From assembly GCA_945883755.1 (NCBI GenBank), contig CAMCXX010000004.1, positions 33,345 to 97,344 on the forward strand: a DNA stretch of 64,000 bases. The letters are read 5' to 3'. Source of the DNA: Bifidobacterium breve (GTDB taxonomy: Bacteria; Actinomycetota; Actinomycetes; Nanopelagicales; Nanopelagicaceae). The notes under the pieces are model-generated. The model was not told the DNA's origin and did not search any database. It saw only the letters and a program-made list of their open reading frames with translations. Position numbers and translations under genes: made by a program. Shown piece after piece: positions 1 through 10,267 of the stretch. The first letter of the stretch is position 1; each line of letters starts with the position of its first letter.

Positions 1-671
1 GCACCCGATAAGCGAATCTCATAATCACTCTTTGGTTGATCTAAAAAATTATCTTTGCTTAAGGCATCCTCAACCATCTGGACTACCTCTTTGTGCTTAA
101 CATTGCCAGCAACTGCAACTACTAAATCCTGTGGTCGATACCGCTTACGGTAGTAATTAAATACGGTGCTGCGGGACATCTCATTGATAGATTCAACAGT
201 TCCTAAAATAGGTCGGCCCAGCGGGGTATCGCCGTAATACTTCTCTAAAAATAGATCATGAATTAGATCGCTGGGATCATCATCGCGCATTGCGATCTCT
301 TCCAGTACTACCTTGCGTTCGGCATCAACATCAGCTGCCTTAACAACGGATGAGGTAATTAAATCGCTGATGACATCAACTGCCAGTGGTAAATCCTTAT
401 CAATCACACGTGCATAGAAGCAGGTGTACTCCTTTGATGTAAATGCATTTGTCTCCCCACCTACCGCCTCGATTGATGAGGAGATTTCAAGTGAGGTTCG
501 AGTTTTTGTTCCTTTAAAAAGTAGGTGCTCTAGAAAATGAGAAGCTCCCGCAGTTGAAAGTGATTCATCGCGGGAGCCAACATTTACCCAAATACCAAAA
601 GCAGCAGAACGAACAGATCTCTCCTCTTCAGTGACTATTCGCAAGCCACTAGGCAGAACTGTTCTTGCCAT
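1..671 (-). CDS. M16 family zinc peptidase (N-terminal part, cut by window edge)
   Basis: This frame stays open from an ATG at 671 to the window edge, giving the first 223 or so residues. It begins MARTVLPSGLRIVTEE and carries the inverted zinc motif HFLEH about 45 residues in, followed by the downstream glutamates of the ERKVVLEEI segment about 75 residues later. This is the layout of the catalytic half of M16 peptidases (pitrilysin / processing-peptidase-like, PqqL/YmxG type), which cut peptides in the cytoplasm or at the membrane. It starts 8 bases after the pnp stop, the usual position of such a gene in Actinobacteria, so it is probably the last gene of that operon. No strong Shine-Dalgarno is visible. 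The substrate is unknown. Confidence 0.9.
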   Translation of the reverse strand, partial: MARTVLPSGLRIVTEEERSVRSAAFGIWVNVGSRDESLSTAGASHFLEHLLFKGTKTRTSLEISSSIEAVGGETNAFTSKEYTCFYARVIDKDLPLAVDVISDLITSSVVKAADVDAERKVVLEEIAMRDDDPSDLIHDLFLEKYYGDTPLGRPILGTVESINEMSRSTVFNYYRKRYRPQDLVVAVAGNVKHKEVVQMVEDALSKDNFLDQPKSDYEIRLSG

Positions 672-679
672 TTACTTTG

Positions 680-2875
680 TTATTCAGCCTTCTCTTCTGG
701 CAGATTTGCAGGAACTAATGAGTACTTACCCTTTGGATCAATCTCATTAATTACAACCTCAATCTTGTCGCCAACCTTCATAACCTCTTCTAGGTTTTCA
801 ATGCGCTTTCCACCATGCATCTTGCGGATTTGCGAGATGTGTAGCAAGCCATCTTTACCAGGAGCTAGGTTTACAAATGCACCAAATGTTGCAAGCTTTA
901 CAACGCTGCCATTGAACTTATCGCCAACAGTTAGTTGTACTGGATTTGCAATCGCATTGATTTGCGCCTTTGCAGCTTCAGCGGCAGATCCCTCAAGTGC
1001 TCCGATGTAGATAGTTCCATCATCTTCAATGGTGATATCTGCGCCAGTCTCATCTTGAATCTGGTTGATCATCTTGCCCTTAGGTCCGATAACTGCACCA
1101 ATCATGTCGACTGGCACCTTGATCGAAATAATACGAGGAGCAAGTAGTGACATCTCATCTGGAGTATCAATTGCTTGCTTCATCACATCAAGAATTGCAA
1201 GACGTGCCTCCTTTGCTTGCAGTAATGCAGATGCAAGTACTGAAGCAGGAATTCCATCAAGCTTGGTATCTAATTGAAGTGCAGTAACAAACTCCTTTGT
1301 ACCGGCAACCTTAAAGTCCATATCGCCAAATGCATCCTCTGCACCCAAGATATCGGTCAACGCTACATACTCAGTTTTGCCATCTACATCATCAGAGATC
1401 AGACCCATTGCAATACCAGCGACTGCTGCCTTAAGTGGCACACCAGCATTTAGTAATGACATAGTTGACGCACAAACAGATCCCATAGAGGTTGATCCAT
1501 TTGAACCTAATGCTTCAGAGACCTGACGGATTGCATATGGGAACTCTTCACGTGTTGGAAGAACTGGAACCAATGCGCGCTCAGCGAGAGCACCATGGCC
1601 AATTTCTCGGCGCTTGGGTGACCCAACTCGACCAGTCTCACCAACTGAATATGGTGGGAAGTTGTAGTTGTGCATGTAACGCTTGTGGTTTTCTGGAGAC
1701 AAGGTATCTAACTGTTGCTCCATCTTTAACATATTTAATGTTGTAACACCCAAGATCTGAGTCTCACCACGTTCAAATATTGCAGAGCCGTGAACACGAG
1801 GAATTACCTCAACCTCAGCGGTCAATGCACGAATATCACGAACTCCACGGCCATCAATTCGAATCTTCTCGCGAAGAACACGTTGACGTACTAACTTCTT
1901 AGTGACAGAACGAAGCGCTGCGCCAATCTCCTTAGTGCGCTCTGGGAAATCAACAGTTAACTTCTCAACTACTGATTTATTGATCTCATCCAGCTTTGTC
2001 TCGCGCTCCTGCTTTCCAGCAATAGTTAGCGCCTTGGCTAGATCATCCTTTGCAGCCTTTTCAACAACTGCATAAATATCATCTTGGTACTCAAGAAATA
2101 CTGGGAACTCACCAGTTGGCTTAGCTGCAAGTTTGGCTAATGCCATTTGCGCCTCACACAATGTGCGAATAAATGGTTTTGCCGCTTCTAATCCTTCGCC
2201 AACAATCTCCTCGGTTGGCACAGTTGCGCCACCCTTGATTAGATCAATTGTCTTAGATGTAGCTTCTGCTTCAACCATCATAATTGCAACATCATTACCA
2301 GCAATACGTCCGGCAACAACCATGTCAAAGACAGCCTTCTCTAAATCAGAGTGATTTGGGAATGCAACCCATTGACCTTCAATTAAGGCAACGCGAACTC
2401 CACCAATTGGACCGCTAAATGGCAGACCAGCTAATTGAGTTGACATTGATGCTGCGTTAATCGCAATTACGTCATACATATGATCTGGGTTTAACGCCAT
2501 CACAGTTACAACGATTTGAACCTCATTACGTAATCCCTTAATAAAGGATGGGCGAAGTGGGCGATCGATTAAACGACAGGTAAGAATTGCATCCTCTGAT
2601 GGACGTCCTTCACGGCGGAAGAATGAGCCAGGAATTTTTCCAGCTGCATACATACGCTCTTCAACATCTACCGTAAGTGGGAAGAAATCAAATTGATCCT
2701 TCGGATTCTTTGATGCAGTAGTTGCCGAAAGCAACATGCTGTCATCATCTAGATATACAACAGCGGTTCCCGCTGCTTGACGAGCTAGTCGTCCAGTTTC
2801 AAAGCGGATCTCCCGCTTTCCAAATTTACCGTTATCAATCTTGGCCACGGCTGATTTAACATCTTGACCCTCCAT
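680..2875 (-). CDS. pnp: polyribonucleotide nucleotidyltransferase (PNPase)
   Basis: 731 residues, normal length. PNPase degrades RNA from the 3' end using phosphate and also adds tails. Two RNase PH-like domains span roughly residues 10-560, followed by a KH domain with the loop [16 protein letters not shown] near residue 600 and a C-terminal S1 domain ([20 protein letters not shown]) near 660. The core motifs [10 protein letters not shown] and [12 protein letters not shown] are present. The start ATG at 2875 has a GGAG seven bases upstream. It lies downstream of rpsO, the classic rpsO-pnp pair. The 212-base spacer contains several dyads that could serve processing or autoregulation. Confidence 0.98.
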   Translation of the reverse strand: MEGQDVKSAVAKIDNGKFGKREIRFETGRLARQAAGTAVVYLDDDSMLLSATTASKNPKDQFDFFPLTVDVEERMYAAGKIPGSFFRREGRPSEDAILTCRLIDRPLRPSFIKGLRNEVQIVVTVMALNPDHMYDVIAINAASMSTQLAGLPFSGPIGGVRVALIEGQWVAFPNHSDLEKAVFDMVVAGRIAGNDVAIMMVEAEATSKTIDLIKGGATVPTEEIVGEGLEAAKPFIRTLCEAQMALAKLAAKPTGEFPVFLEYQDDIYAVVEKAAKDDLAKALTIAGKQERETKLDEINKSVVEKLTVDFPERTKEIGAALRSVTKKLVRQRVLREKIRIDGRGVRDIRALTAEVEVIPRVHGSAIFERGETQILGVTTLNMLKMEQQLDTLSPENHKRYMHNYNFPPYSVGETGRVGSPKRREIGHGALAERALVPVLPTREEFPYAIRQVSEALGSNGSTSMGSVCASTMSLLNAGVPLKAAVAGIAMGLISDDVDGKTEYVALTDILGAEDAFGDMDFKVAGTKEFVTALQLDTKLDGIPASVLASALLQAKEARLAILDVMKQAIDTPDEMSLLAPRIISIKVPVDMIGAVIGPKGKMINQIQDETGADITIEDDGTIYIGALEGSAAEAAKAQINAIANPVQLTVGDKFNGSVVKLATFGAFVNLAPGKDGLLHISQIRKMHGGKRIENLEEVMKVGDKIEVVINEIDPKGKYSLVPANLPEEKAE

Positions 2876-3087
2876 GGGTCATCTCCATTTCTTACAAACT
2901 TTATCTGCGTTACTTAAGCCATTTCTTTGTCAGGCTTAATAACTAGCTTCCTACTAAAAGAGAGTGGATCTTCGATCGAAGTTCACGGCTAATTTTTAAT
3001 TTTCCGGAAACCACTACCGAGGACCAAAACTCTTGCAATAAAGTTTTGTACTACTCGTTAATTAACTAATTTAGCTAATTAATTTAT
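2876..3087 (-). promoter_or_regulatory. rpsO-pnp spacer with several dyads
   Basis: No gene is visible in this 212-base spacer. It contains three symmetric elements: an inverted repeat CAAAACT / AGTTTTG with a 10-base loop at 3025-3048, the palindrome TTTCCGGAAA at 3001-3010, and the 12-base palindrome CTTCGATCGAAG at 2970-2981. None is followed by a clean T-run on the minus strand, so none is a convincing intrinsic terminator. In well-studied bacteria the rpsO-pnp spacer holds a weak terminator and an RNase III site used for PNPase autocontrol. A similar role here is only inferred from position. Confidence 0.35.
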
Positions 3088-3357
3088 TTATCGACGGATA
3101 CCGAGCTTTTCGATAACCGCTCTATAACGATCAATGTCAGTTTTCGCGAGGTACTGCAAAATACGACGACGCTTTCCTACCATTAATAACAAACCACGAC
3201 GGTTGTGATGATCATTCTTATTTGTTTGCAAATGTTCTGTGATCTCATCAATTCGCTTTGATAAAAGTGCTACCTGTGCCTCTGGGCTGCCTGTGTCAGT
3301 CGCAGATGAGCCGTACTTGGTAATGATTTCCTTTTTAACCTCTGGCGATAATGCCAT
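3088..3357 (-). CDS. rpsO: 30S ribosomal protein S15
   Basis: 89 residues beginning [16 protein letters not shown], exactly the family length. S15 binds 16S rRNA helices 20-22 in early 30S assembly. The S15 signature runs through [32 protein letters not shown] and [11 protein letters not shown] longer reading frame extends 20 codons upstream, but the ATG at 3357 has a good AGGAG a few bases before it and fits the family start, so the extension is rejected. It lies between ribF and pnp, as usual. Confidence 0.98.
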   Translation of the reverse strand: MALSPEVKKEIITKYGSSATDTGSPEAQVALLSKRIDEITEHLQTNKNDHHNRRGLLLMVGKRRRILQYLAKTDIDRYRAVIEKLGIRR

Positions 3358-3485
3358 ATTTGTATTGCTCCTTCTGTTCTTGTCACGAGGGCCTCGGTGT
3401 AAATCACGAAGGCACACTTTCTCGCTTTAGTGGGTAAAGATTACCAGCGCATAAGTGATAGGGAAAATCCAGTGTAATTTTCCGC
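3358..3485 (-). promoter_or_regulatory. rpsO 5' leader (ribF-rpsO spacer)
   Basis: A 128-base spacer with no gene. On the minus strand it contains the GC-rich dyad CGAGG / CCTCG shortly before the S15 ribosome-binding site. A -10-like TAATCT lies further upstream, without a convincing -35. S15 represses its own message through a leader fold in several phyla. Position makes such a role possible here, but I cannot fold it or match it to a known leader class. Confidence 0.25.
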
Positions 3486-4361
3486 TTAATTACTAGTCAA
3501 TTTGCGGGCTTGATCACAATCAATCTTCATCTGATCCAGCAATGGCGCTAATCCGTCAAACTTCAATGTATCTCTTAATCTAAAACCAAACTCAAGCTTT
3601 GCTACTTTGTCATATAAATCTAAACCTATTTGATCAATTGCATACGCCTCTACTTGACGGGCACGAATACCGGCAAATGTAGGGTTTGTACCAATTGAAA
3701 TTGCAGCTGCCCATCTTTGATCTTCTACAGTAAGCCAACCAGCGTAAACACCATCAGCTGGAATTGTGGCAAGTTTTTCTAAGCCAATATTGGCGGTTGG
3801 ATAACCAATCTCTCGCCCACGTTTTTCACCATGAACTACTGGACCAATTAAGTAGTAATTACGAGTTAATAACTCATTGGCTCGCTCTATTTGACCATCA
3901 ATAATTAATGAGCGAATTCGAGTTGATGAGATAGCTGATCCACGATCCTCTGCCAACTTAACAATACTTACATCAAAACCATACTTCGGACCAACTTGGG
4001 CTAAGTACTTTGGTGTGCCTTGTGCCTTATGACCAAAGTTAAAGTTTTGCCCAATTACGACATGCTCTGCAGCGAAGCGACCAATTAAAATATCCTCAAT
4101 AAATTGATCGGCGCTTAATTGAGAAAACTCCTTGGTAAAGTTAATTACCTCAACTGCTTTAGCACCGGCCCTCTTTAGTAGTTCAATCCGATCTTTAAGT
4201 GAGATGATCTGGGTCGGCGTGCGCTCTGGTGCGACAACTGAAACTGGGTGTGGGTCAAAGGTAATCACCGTTACATCACCATGATCTCGAGCGGTAGTGA
4301 TGATTTGTTGATGGCCAAGATGGACACCATCAAAGATGCCGATCGCAACAACCTTACTCAT
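3486..4361 (-). CDS. ribF: bifunctional riboflavin kinase / FAD synthetase
   Basis: 291 residues. It phosphorylates riboflavin to FMN and adenylylates FMN to FAD. The N-terminal nucleotidyltransferase domain (about 1-150) has the HIGH-like motif GIFDGVHLGHQQ and the later ISSTRIRSLI segment. The C-terminal riboflavin kinase domain (about 165-290) has GREIGYPTANIG and VYAGWL. The protein begins almost directly at the first beta strand, so it is shorter at the N-terminus than many RibF proteins. No Shine-Dalgarno is evident before ATG 4361. It follows truB by 18 bases, so it is likely read through from the infB operon. Confidence 0.96.
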   Translation of the reverse strand: MSKVVAIGIFDGVHLGHQQIITTARDHGDVTVITFDPHPVSVVAPERTPTQIISLKDRIELLKRAGAKAVEVINFTKEFSQLSADQFIEDILIGRFAAEHVVIGQNFNFGHKAQGTPKYLAQVGPKYGFDVSIVKLAEDRGSAISSTRIRSLIIDGQIERANELLTRNYYLIGPVVHGEKRGREIGYPTANIGLEKLATIPADGVYAGWLTVEDQRWAAAISIGTNPTFAGIRARQVEAYAIDQIGLDLYDKVAKLEFGFRLRDTLKFDGLAPLLDQMKIDCDQARKLTSN

Positions 4362-4379
4362 CTGCTTATTGTTTCATAC

Positions 4380-5252
4380 TCAATTAATTGATGCGGCATT
4401 AACTAATATTGGCGCTGCTACCACCGCACCATTTTGTGTTTTATTTTCAAGTAACGCATAGAACCGATCTTGATTATCTACCGCCGTGGTAATTCCTTGA
4501 TCTTTGCTTTGCGTGATGGTTCGACCAAAGCCGATCTCTCGAATTTCAGCAAGCTCTAATTTGCGGATTGGAAATACCTTGCCAATTGCAGTTGCGGTAT
4601 CAAGCAGGGTGGCATCTGCAATTGATGCACATTGATCAATTGTAAATGGTGATACTAAGGTGCGATGAAGTGAGATTAGATGTCCACCAACCTTTAATGC
4701 ATCCCCAAGATCTCGGGCAATTGCTCGAATATAGGTACCGGCTGAACAGGTAACTGTTATTGCTACCTCAATTGAATCTGACAAGTGGTTGATCTGCTTT
4801 ACCGTTAACTCAAATACTTCAACATCTCTGGCAGGTATATCTAAAACCTCACCCTCTCGAACCCGTTGATGTGCAGATTTACCATCGATTTTAATCGCCG
4901 ATACAGAGGATGGCCGTTGCTTTATCTTTCCAATAAATTTCGCTAGTTCTGCCTTAATTTGATCATCACTAATCTTTGAAGTATCCGCAGTTGAGATGAC
5001 ATCTCCTTCTTTATCATCGGTGTGCGTGGCACTTCCCAACGTGATCGTCGCTTCATAACCCTTTTTGCCATCTGTAATGTATTGAAGAAGTTTGGTAGCA
5101 ACACCAACACCAAGAACTAAAACCCCAGTTGCCATTGGATCTAATGTGCCGGCATGACCTACTCGTTTAGTGTTCAACCGTTTGCGCACCATTGCAACCA
5201 CATCATGGCTAGTCATGGCGCCTGCTTTATTTATTAGTAGAAAGCCATCCAT
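4380..5252 (-). CDS. truB: tRNA pseudouridine(55) synthase
   Basis: 290 residues. It isomerises U55 to pseudouridine in the T-loop of tRNAs. The catalytic aspartate lies in GHAGTLDPMATGVLV near residue 40. GYEATITLG, the RPSSVSAIKI loop and CSAGTYIRAIARDLG are also characteristic. It starts 4 bases after the rbfA stop with no clear ribosome-binding site, which suggests translational coupling. The order infB-rbfA-truB-ribF is conserved. Confidence 0.97.
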   Translation of the reverse strand: MDGFLLINKAGAMTSHDVVAMVRKRLNTKRVGHAGTLDPMATGVLVLGVGVATKLLQYITDGKKGYEATITLGSATHTDDKEGDVISTADTSKISDDQIKAELAKFIGKIKQRPSSVSAIKIDGKSAHQRVREGEVLDIPARDVEVFELTVKQINHLSDSIEVAITVTCSAGTYIRAIARDLGDALKVGGHLISLHRTLVSPFTIDQCASIADATLLDTATAIGKVFPIRKLELAEIREIGFGRTITQSKDQGITTAVDNQDRFYALLENKTQNGAVVAAPILVNAASIN

Positions 5253-5256
5253 TTAA

Positions 5257-5670
5257 TTAATCATGTTTTTTGTAAGGATCTTCAAGAATTGGTTTAGCTC
5301 CAGCACGTAGCTTTGCTAGCTCCTCATCAGCTTTGTGCATCTGCTCAATTAGATCATTCATCTCTTTTGCAGAGTCCTCTAATCCATCTAGGAAAAATTC
5401 AAGTGATGGTGTTACTCGAATACCAAGGGCGCGACCAACCTCAGAGCGCAACATTCCTTTAGCGCTATTTAACGCTGCTGCAGTTGCTTCATGGGCTTGC
5501 GTATCACCAAGTACTGTATAAAAAATTGCGGCTTGTTGCAGATCACCAGTTACTCGAACATCGGTGATTGTGACAAAACCAAGCCGCGGATCTTTAATCC
5601 GCGTCTCGATCGTGGTTGCGATCAGCTCTTTAATCCGATCGGCGACCTTTAATGCCCGCTTACTTGCCAT
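5257..5670 (-). CDS. rbfA: 30S ribosome-binding factor A
   Basis: 137 residues, family-typical. RbfA is a KH-fold assembly factor that helps late 16S rRNA maturation in the 30S subunit. Recognisable segments are the ADRIKELIATTIETRIKDPR start, FVTITDVRVTGDLQQA, and the RVTPSLEFFLDGLEDSA core. It begins 4 bases after the infB stop, so it is almost certainly co-translated with IF-2. Confidence 0.96.
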   Translation of the reverse strand: MASKRALKVADRIKELIATTIETRIKDPRLGFVTITDVRVTGDLQQAAIFYTVLGDTQAHEATAAALNSAKGMLRSEVGRALGIRVTPSLEFFLDGLEDSAKEMNDLIEQMHKADEELAKLRAGAKPILEDPYKKHD

Positions 5671-5674
5671 TTAC

Positions 5675-8356
5675 TTATGCTCGTTTTTTCTCTCGGATCT
5701 CATAAACCTGAATTACATCGCCAACTTGTAGATCTTTAAATGATCCAAGTCCGATACCGCACTCAAATCCATCGCGGACCTCAGTTGCATCATCTTTAAA
5801 TCTACGAAGTGAATCGATGGTTAGATTTTCACCAATTACAACACCAGCACGCATTGTTCTGGCTTTAGCATTTCGGCGAATAATTCCATCAGAGACCATA
5901 CATCCAGCAATATTTCCAACCTTGCTTGATTTAAAGATATCTCTAACTTCAGCATTACCAAGTACTGCTTCTTCAAACTCTGGCTTGAGCAATCCCTTAA
6001 GTGATGCTTCGATATCTTCAATTGCTTTGTAGATAACGGTGTAGAACTTAATATCAACACCTTCATGATCGGCAAAGACCGCGGTTTGTGGCTCTGGTTT
6101 AACATTAAAGCCAATAATTACCGCAGTTGATGCAGATGCCAGCGTTACATCGTTCTTAGTAATTGCACCTACACCACGGTGAATAACACGAAGATCAACA
6201 TCAGTTCCAACATCTAGTTGTACTAATGCATCCTCTAACGCTTCTACCGATCCAGATACATCTCCCTTTAAGATCAAATTCAAGGTACTTACCTTTGATT
6301 GCTCTAGGAAATCCTCTAGGGAAACCTTCTTGCGTGCCTTAGCAAGAGATGCATTTCGTTGCGCTAATTGACGCTTCTCTGCAATTTGTCTGGCGGTGCG
6401 ATCATCCTCTGCCACCATAAATGTGTCACCAGCACCAGGCACTGAGGTAAAGCCAAGTACCTGTACTGGACGAGATGGACCAGCTTCATCAACTGTTTCA
6501 CCATGCTCATCTAACATCGCACGAACACGACCATATGCACCACCGGCAACAATCGCATCTCCAACATGCAATGTTCCGCGTTGTACTAGAACTGTTGCAA
6601 CTGGACCACGACCCTTATCAAGATTTGCTTCAATCGCAACACCACGTGCCACATCATCTGCAATCGCGCGTAGATCAATTGCCGCATCAGCGGTTAACAA
6701 AATTGCTTCTAGCAACTTATCAATACCTTGACCATTTAAAGCTGAAACATTGACAAACATGGTCTGTCCGCCATACTCCTCGGCAATTAAGTTGTACTCA
6801 GTTAATTGTTGACGGATCTTGTCTGGATTTGCACCCTCTTTATCCACCTTGTTAACTGCAACCACAATTGGTACATCAGCAGCTTGGGCGTGGTTTAACG
6901 CCTCAATGGTTTGTGGCATAACGCCATCATCAGCTGCGACTACTAGGACTGCGATATCAGTTACCTTCGCACCTCGCGCACGCATAGCGGTAAATGCTTC
7001 GTGGCCTGGTGTATCAATAAAGGTAACGGCGCGAGTATTGCCATCATGTTCGTGGTGAATTTGATAGGCACCAATGTGCTGGGTGATCCCACCCGCTTCA
7101 GATTTAACAACCTCAGTTGATCGAATTGCATCAAGTAATCGAGTCTTACCATGATCTACGTGACCCATTACCGTCACAATTGGCGAGCGCACAACTAGAT
7201 CTGCTGGATCAATCTCAGATAGCTCTTGATCTAAATCAATATCAAACTCTTGTAGTAACTCACGATCCTCATCCTCGGGTGAGACGATTTGAATTAAAAA
7301 GCCAAGTTCAGATCCCAAAATTGCAAAGGTGTCTTCATCAACTGATTGAGTTGCAGTAACCATCTCACCAAGGTGAAATAGCGCTGAAACTAATGCAGCT
7401 GGATCTGCCTTTATCTTCTCGGCAAAATCCATAAGTGTGGCACCACGGCGCATCCGAATTACCGTTTTGCCATCACCACGTGGAACTACTGCACCACCTA
7501 ATGTTGGTGCTGGTAAATTTTCAAACTCTTCGCGTCGCTCTTTCTTGCTGCGCTGATTTTTACCTTTGCTCTTTCCACCTTTACCAAATGCACCAGCTGC
7601 GCCACCGCGTTGTGGTGGACGACCGCCACCCTTACCTGCAAATGGTGCGCCACCGCCAGGAGTTGTAGATGATGGTGAACGATAAGGAGAGTTACCTTGT
7701 GGACGTGTACCTGGTGCACCACCTGGACGTTGTCCTGGTCCGCCACTTCCTGCATTTTGTGGACGTGCTGCAAAACCTGGACGAACAGATCCTGGACGTG
7801 AACCTTGCATATCACCACGTTGTCCTGGTGGACGTGCACCACCTTGTGTAGGTGGACGTTGTCCTGGTGCTAACCGTTGTTCACCTGGACGAATTGGTCT
7901 AGCTGGTGGACGTGGCATTGATGCGCCAGATGAAAATGGATTATTACCAGCACGTGGTGGACGTGGTAAAGATGTTGGTAATGCAGATGCTGCAGGTGGT
8001 GAAACTGGTGCCACCGGTGTTACTGGTGTAACTGGTGCTACTGGATTTAATTTTGGTTGATCTGCTACTAATTTTTTAGCAGCCTCTTGTAACTCAGGAG
8101 GTAGATCCTCAACTGATAATGGTTTAGCCGCCTCTTTTTTCGCAGCTGCTTTTTTAGCGGGAGCCTTCTTAGCTTTTGGCGCCTCTTCGCTGGGTGTTAG
8201 CTCTGGGAACTTATCCATCAACTTACGCAGCACTGGCGCTTCAACAGTTGATGATGCGGATCGGACAAACTCGCCGACCTCTTGTAATTTAGCTAGTAGC
8301 TCTTTACTTTCAAGCCCTAACTCTTTTGCTAATTCGTAAACGCGAACCTTTGACAC
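5675..8356 (-). CDS. infB: translation initiation factor IF-2
   Basis: 893 residues. IF-2 is the GTPase that brings initiator tRNA to the ribosome. The N-terminus (about 1-280) is an IF2_N segment followed by a low-complexity Ala/Lys and then Gly/Pro/Arg-rich linker, typical of actinobacterial IF-2. The G domain starts near residue 393 with GHVDHGKT, then [25 protein letters not shown] and NKVDK, followed by the beta-barrel and C-terminal tRNA-binding domains. The start is GTG at 8356 with AGGAG just upstream. The linker DNA (about 7600-7960) is an imperfect repeat of Gly/Pro/Arg codons. A perfect 8-base-pair hairpin sits in the leader. Confidence 0.98.
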   Translation of the reverse strand: MSKVRVYELAKELGLESKELLAKLQEVGEFVRSASSTVEAPVLRKLMDKFPELTPSEEAPKAKKAPAKKAAAKKEAAKPLSVEDLPPELQEAAKKLVADQPKLNPVAPVTPVTPVAPVSPPAASALPTSLPRPPRAGNNPFSSGASMPRPPARPIRPGEQRLAPGQRPPTQGGARPPGQRGDMQGSRPGSVRPGFAARPQNAGSGGPGQRPGGAPGTRPQGNSPYRSPSSTTPGGGAPFAGKGGGRPPQRGGAAGAFGKGGKSKGKNQRSKKERREEFENLPAPTLGGAVVPRGDGKTVIRMRRGATLMDFAEKIKADPAALVSALFHLGEMVTATQSVDEDTFAILGSELGFLIQIVSPEDEDRELLQEFDIDLDQELSEIDPADLVVRSPIVTVMGHVDHGKTRLLDAIRSTEVVKSEAGGITQHIGAYQIHHEHDGNTRAVTFIDTPGHEAFTAMRARGAKVTDIAVLVVAADDGVMPQTIEALNHAQAADVPIVVAVNKVDKEGANPDKIRQQLTEYNLIAEEYGGQTMFVNVSALNGQGIDKLLEAILLTADAAIDLRAIADDVARGVAIEANLDKGRGPVATVLVQRGTLHVGDAIVAGGAYGRVRAMLDEHGETVDEAGPSRPVQVLGFTSVPGAGDTFMVAEDDRTARQIAEKRQLAQRNASLAKARKKVSLEDFLEQSKVSTLNLILKGDVSGSVEALEDALVQLDVGTDVDLRVIHRGVGAITKNDVTLASASTAVIIGFNVKPEPQTAVFADHEGVDIKFYTVIYKAIEDIEASLKGLLKPEFEEAVLGNAEVRDIFKSSKVGNIAGCMVSDGIIRRNAKARTMRAGVVIGENLTIDSLRRFKDDATEVRDGFECGIGLGSFKDLQVGDVIQVYEIREKKRA

Positions 8357-8370
8357 TGATCTCCTGTCTT

Positions 8371-8394
8371 GGTTCGCAAACTTTTATGCGAACC
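8371..8394 (-). promoter_or_regulatory. infB leader hairpin
   Basis: A perfect inverted repeat GGTTCGCA / TGCGAACC with an 8-base loop lies in the 108-base ylxR-infB spacer, ending about 14 bases before the infB GTG codon and just upstream of the AGGAG. No T-run follows it on the minus strand, so it is not a normal terminator. It could be a processing or translational control element. Confidence 0.4.
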
Positions 8395-8464
8395 TAAATT
8401 GCCCTGCTCATAATTTGTAGGTACTCATTAAAGTTTCATTCTCGTATCGCTCCATACAGTTAAA

Positions 8465-8725
8465 TTAATTACTTAAACCTTTTAAGTAATCACTTACCTC
8501 TTGCGTATTTAACTGACCCTCAAAATTAAAGGCCCGATAAAAAGCTTTTCGTTCAATTGCGATCTCATAACAGCTGGTGTGAAGCCATGCTCCCCGGCCA
8601 GGCAGTTTATGAAATTGGTCGACCTTTATTACATTATCAACCAAAACTGTCCGAAATAAATCTGTCCAATTTTCTACATCCCGACATGCAATACAACTGC
8701 GCTGTGGGATCTTCTTGCTGAACAT
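8465..8725 (-). CDS. ylxR: YlxR family RNA-binding protein
   Basis: 86 residues. It has the DUF448/YlxR signature RSCIACRD near the start and LPGRGAWLH in the middle, followed by the family's Cys, then the AF segment. YlxR proteins are small RNA- or nucleoid-binding factors encoded between nusA and infB; their exact role is poorly defined. The ATG at 8725 is chosen over an in-frame TTG two codons upstream because TAAGG lies six bases before it. Position between nusA and infB supports the call. Confidence 0.92.
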   Translation of the reverse strand: MFSKKIPQRSCIACRDVENWTDLFRTVLVDNVIKVDQFHKLPGRGAWLHTSCYEIAIERKAFYRAFNFEGQLNTQEVSDYLKGLSN

Positions 8726-8738
8726 TGGCAACCTTACC

Positions 8739-9776
8739 CTAGGCCCCTTGATCAGGTGAAATATCAGCGTTAACTTCAGGCTGATCTACCGCCGGCGCCT
8801 TAATCTGCGTAACTGGATTATCTGGATGAATATCAATTCGCCACTGTGTCAGCCTTGCTGCAAGTCTGGCATTTTGCCCATCCTTACCAATCGCAAGTGA
8901 TAATTGATAATCCGGGACAACTACCTTTGCAGATTTTGTTTCGAGATCTACTATTTCAACCGATGTCACCTTTGCTGGTGCAAGTGCATTAGCAACATAT
9001 GTTGCTGGATCCTCACTGAAATCAATAATGTCAATCTTCTCGCCATTTAACTCATTCATTACATTTTGCGCACGTGAACCTTGTGGACCAATTAATGCAC
9101 CCTTTGCACTAACTCCTGCGCGGTGTGTTCGCACCGATAACTTTGTCCGTGCACCAGCCTCGCGGGCAATTCCGACAATATCTACAATGCGATCTTTAAT
9201 CTCTGGGCACTCAAGGGCAAATAACATCTTTACAAATGCAGGATGTGATCTAGAAAGTGTTACCTCTGGACCCTTTTCACCCTGCTTAACATCAACTACA
9301 AAACATTTAATTCGATCGCCATGTTTGTAAACCTCACCCTTAATCTGTTCAACCGCCGGCACCTTTCCTTCCACCCGGCCGAGATTTACATAAATAATCT
9401 CTGCATCTCTTCCCTGTTGTACAACTCCGGAAATTACATCACCAACACTGCCACTGAACTCAGTTACAACCTCAAGATCCTTCGCCTCACGCATCTTCTC
9501 TTTAATTATTTTTCGTGCAGTCTTATCAGCTAATTTGGCAAAGCCATCTGGATTATCAGTTATGGTGTCGATGCGATCACCATCTGGTCCTAAAACTGGA
9601 ACATAAATTAACAGCTCACCAGTCTCACGATTTAAAACCGCTCGACCATGTGGCTTATGTTCTGGCAGTGCGGCGTAGGCGGCTGCTACCTCATTCTCAA
9701 TTGAGCTAATCAATCGCTCAAGTGGTAATTTTTTCTCAGCTGCTAATATTTTAAGCGCTTCAACATCAACACTCAT
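8739..9776 (-). CDS. nusA: transcription termination/antitermination protein NusA
   Basis: 345 residues, the short actinobacterial form without C-terminal acidic repeats. NusA binds RNA polymerase and RNA and modulates pausing and termination. Order: N-terminal polymerase-binding domain (about 1-120), S1 domain (GDVISGVVQQGRDAEIIYV), KH1 (RAGVSAKGALIGPQGSRAQ) and KH2 (SLAIGKDGQNARLAARLTQW). The start overlaps the rimP stop by ATGA. Confidence 0.97.
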   Translation of the reverse strand: MSVDVEALKILAAEKKLPLERLISSIENEVAAAYAALPEHKPHGRAVLNRETGELLIYVPVLGPDGDRIDTITDNPDGFAKLADKTARKIIKEKMREAKDLEVVTEFSGSVGDVISGVVQQGRDAEIIYVNLGRVEGKVPAVEQIKGEVYKHGDRIKCFVVDVKQGEKGPEVTLSRSHPAFVKMLFALECPEIKDRIVDIVGIAREAGARTKLSVRTHRAGVSAKGALIGPQGSRAQNVMNELNGEKIDIIDFSEDPATYVANALAPAKVTSVEIVDLETKSAKVVVPDYQLSLAIGKDGQNARLAARLTQWRIDIHPDNPVTQIKAPAVDQPEVNADISPDQGA

Positions 9777-10219
9777 TTGGTTACCTGCTTAAACTCAATC
9801 TCAAGTGTTGCCCTCTTAATATCGGTGAAATTAACTTTGCGCTCATCCACTGTGACAGCCAATTGTGTTGAATCTTTTATTCGCCCCGAGATCTCGTTGC
9901 CATCATTTAAAATAATTTTAATCAGGCGATCCTTATTTTTCTGCCAATGTCTTGGCTTGGTAAGTGGACGATCTAATCCAGGTGATGTCACCTCGAGCGT
10001 AAATGGATTACTTCCCAGCGTTGGTAAATTTTCGACAATCTCACTAATCGCCTTAGTGGCAACAGTTACCTGATCAAGAGAGAGGTGGGTATCGCCATCA
10101 ACAATTACGGTAAGCATGCTGCGTCTGCCAGCAGAGGTAATTGCTATATCTTCGACATAAAAACCAAGGGATTCAATGGCCGGTGTAATCGCGGCGGCAA
10201 CCTGCTCTTTGTTACTCAT
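9773..10219 (-). CDS. rimP: ribosome maturation factor RimP
   Basis: 148 residues. RimP (DUF150) assists 30S assembly. Visible family features are IESLGFYVEDIAI, the RRSMLTVIVDGD strand and the LEVTSPGLDRPL motif. It overlaps nusA by 4 bases. A TAATAT box lies about 14 bases before the ATG and a purine-rich GAGAAAG sits between them, so a promoter for rimP-nusA-ylxR-infB may lie in the 48-base gap after the permease gene. Confidence 0.95.
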   Translation of the reverse strand: MSNKEQVAAAITPAIESLGFYVEDIAITSAGRRSMLTVIVDGDTHLSLDQVTVATKAISEIVENLPTLGSNPFTLEVTSPGLDRPLTKPRHWQKNKDRLIKIILNDGNEISGRIKDSTQLAVTVDERKVNFTDIKRATLEIEFKQVTK

Positions 10220-10267
10220 TCTTTCTCATCTCTATATTAAGTTTTTTTAAAGCGTTGTGGCTAAATT

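Noticed and set aside
765..2354. Several plus-strand open frames of 60-85 codons inside pnp
   Set aside because: They are antisense to a fully conserved enzyme, have no ribosome-binding sites and no recognisable motifs.
7117..7851. Overlapping plus- and minus-strand frames rich in His/Leu/Gln opposite infB
   Set aside because: They arise from the Gly/Pro/Arg codon repeats of the IF-2 linker read in other frames; composition is non-protein-like.
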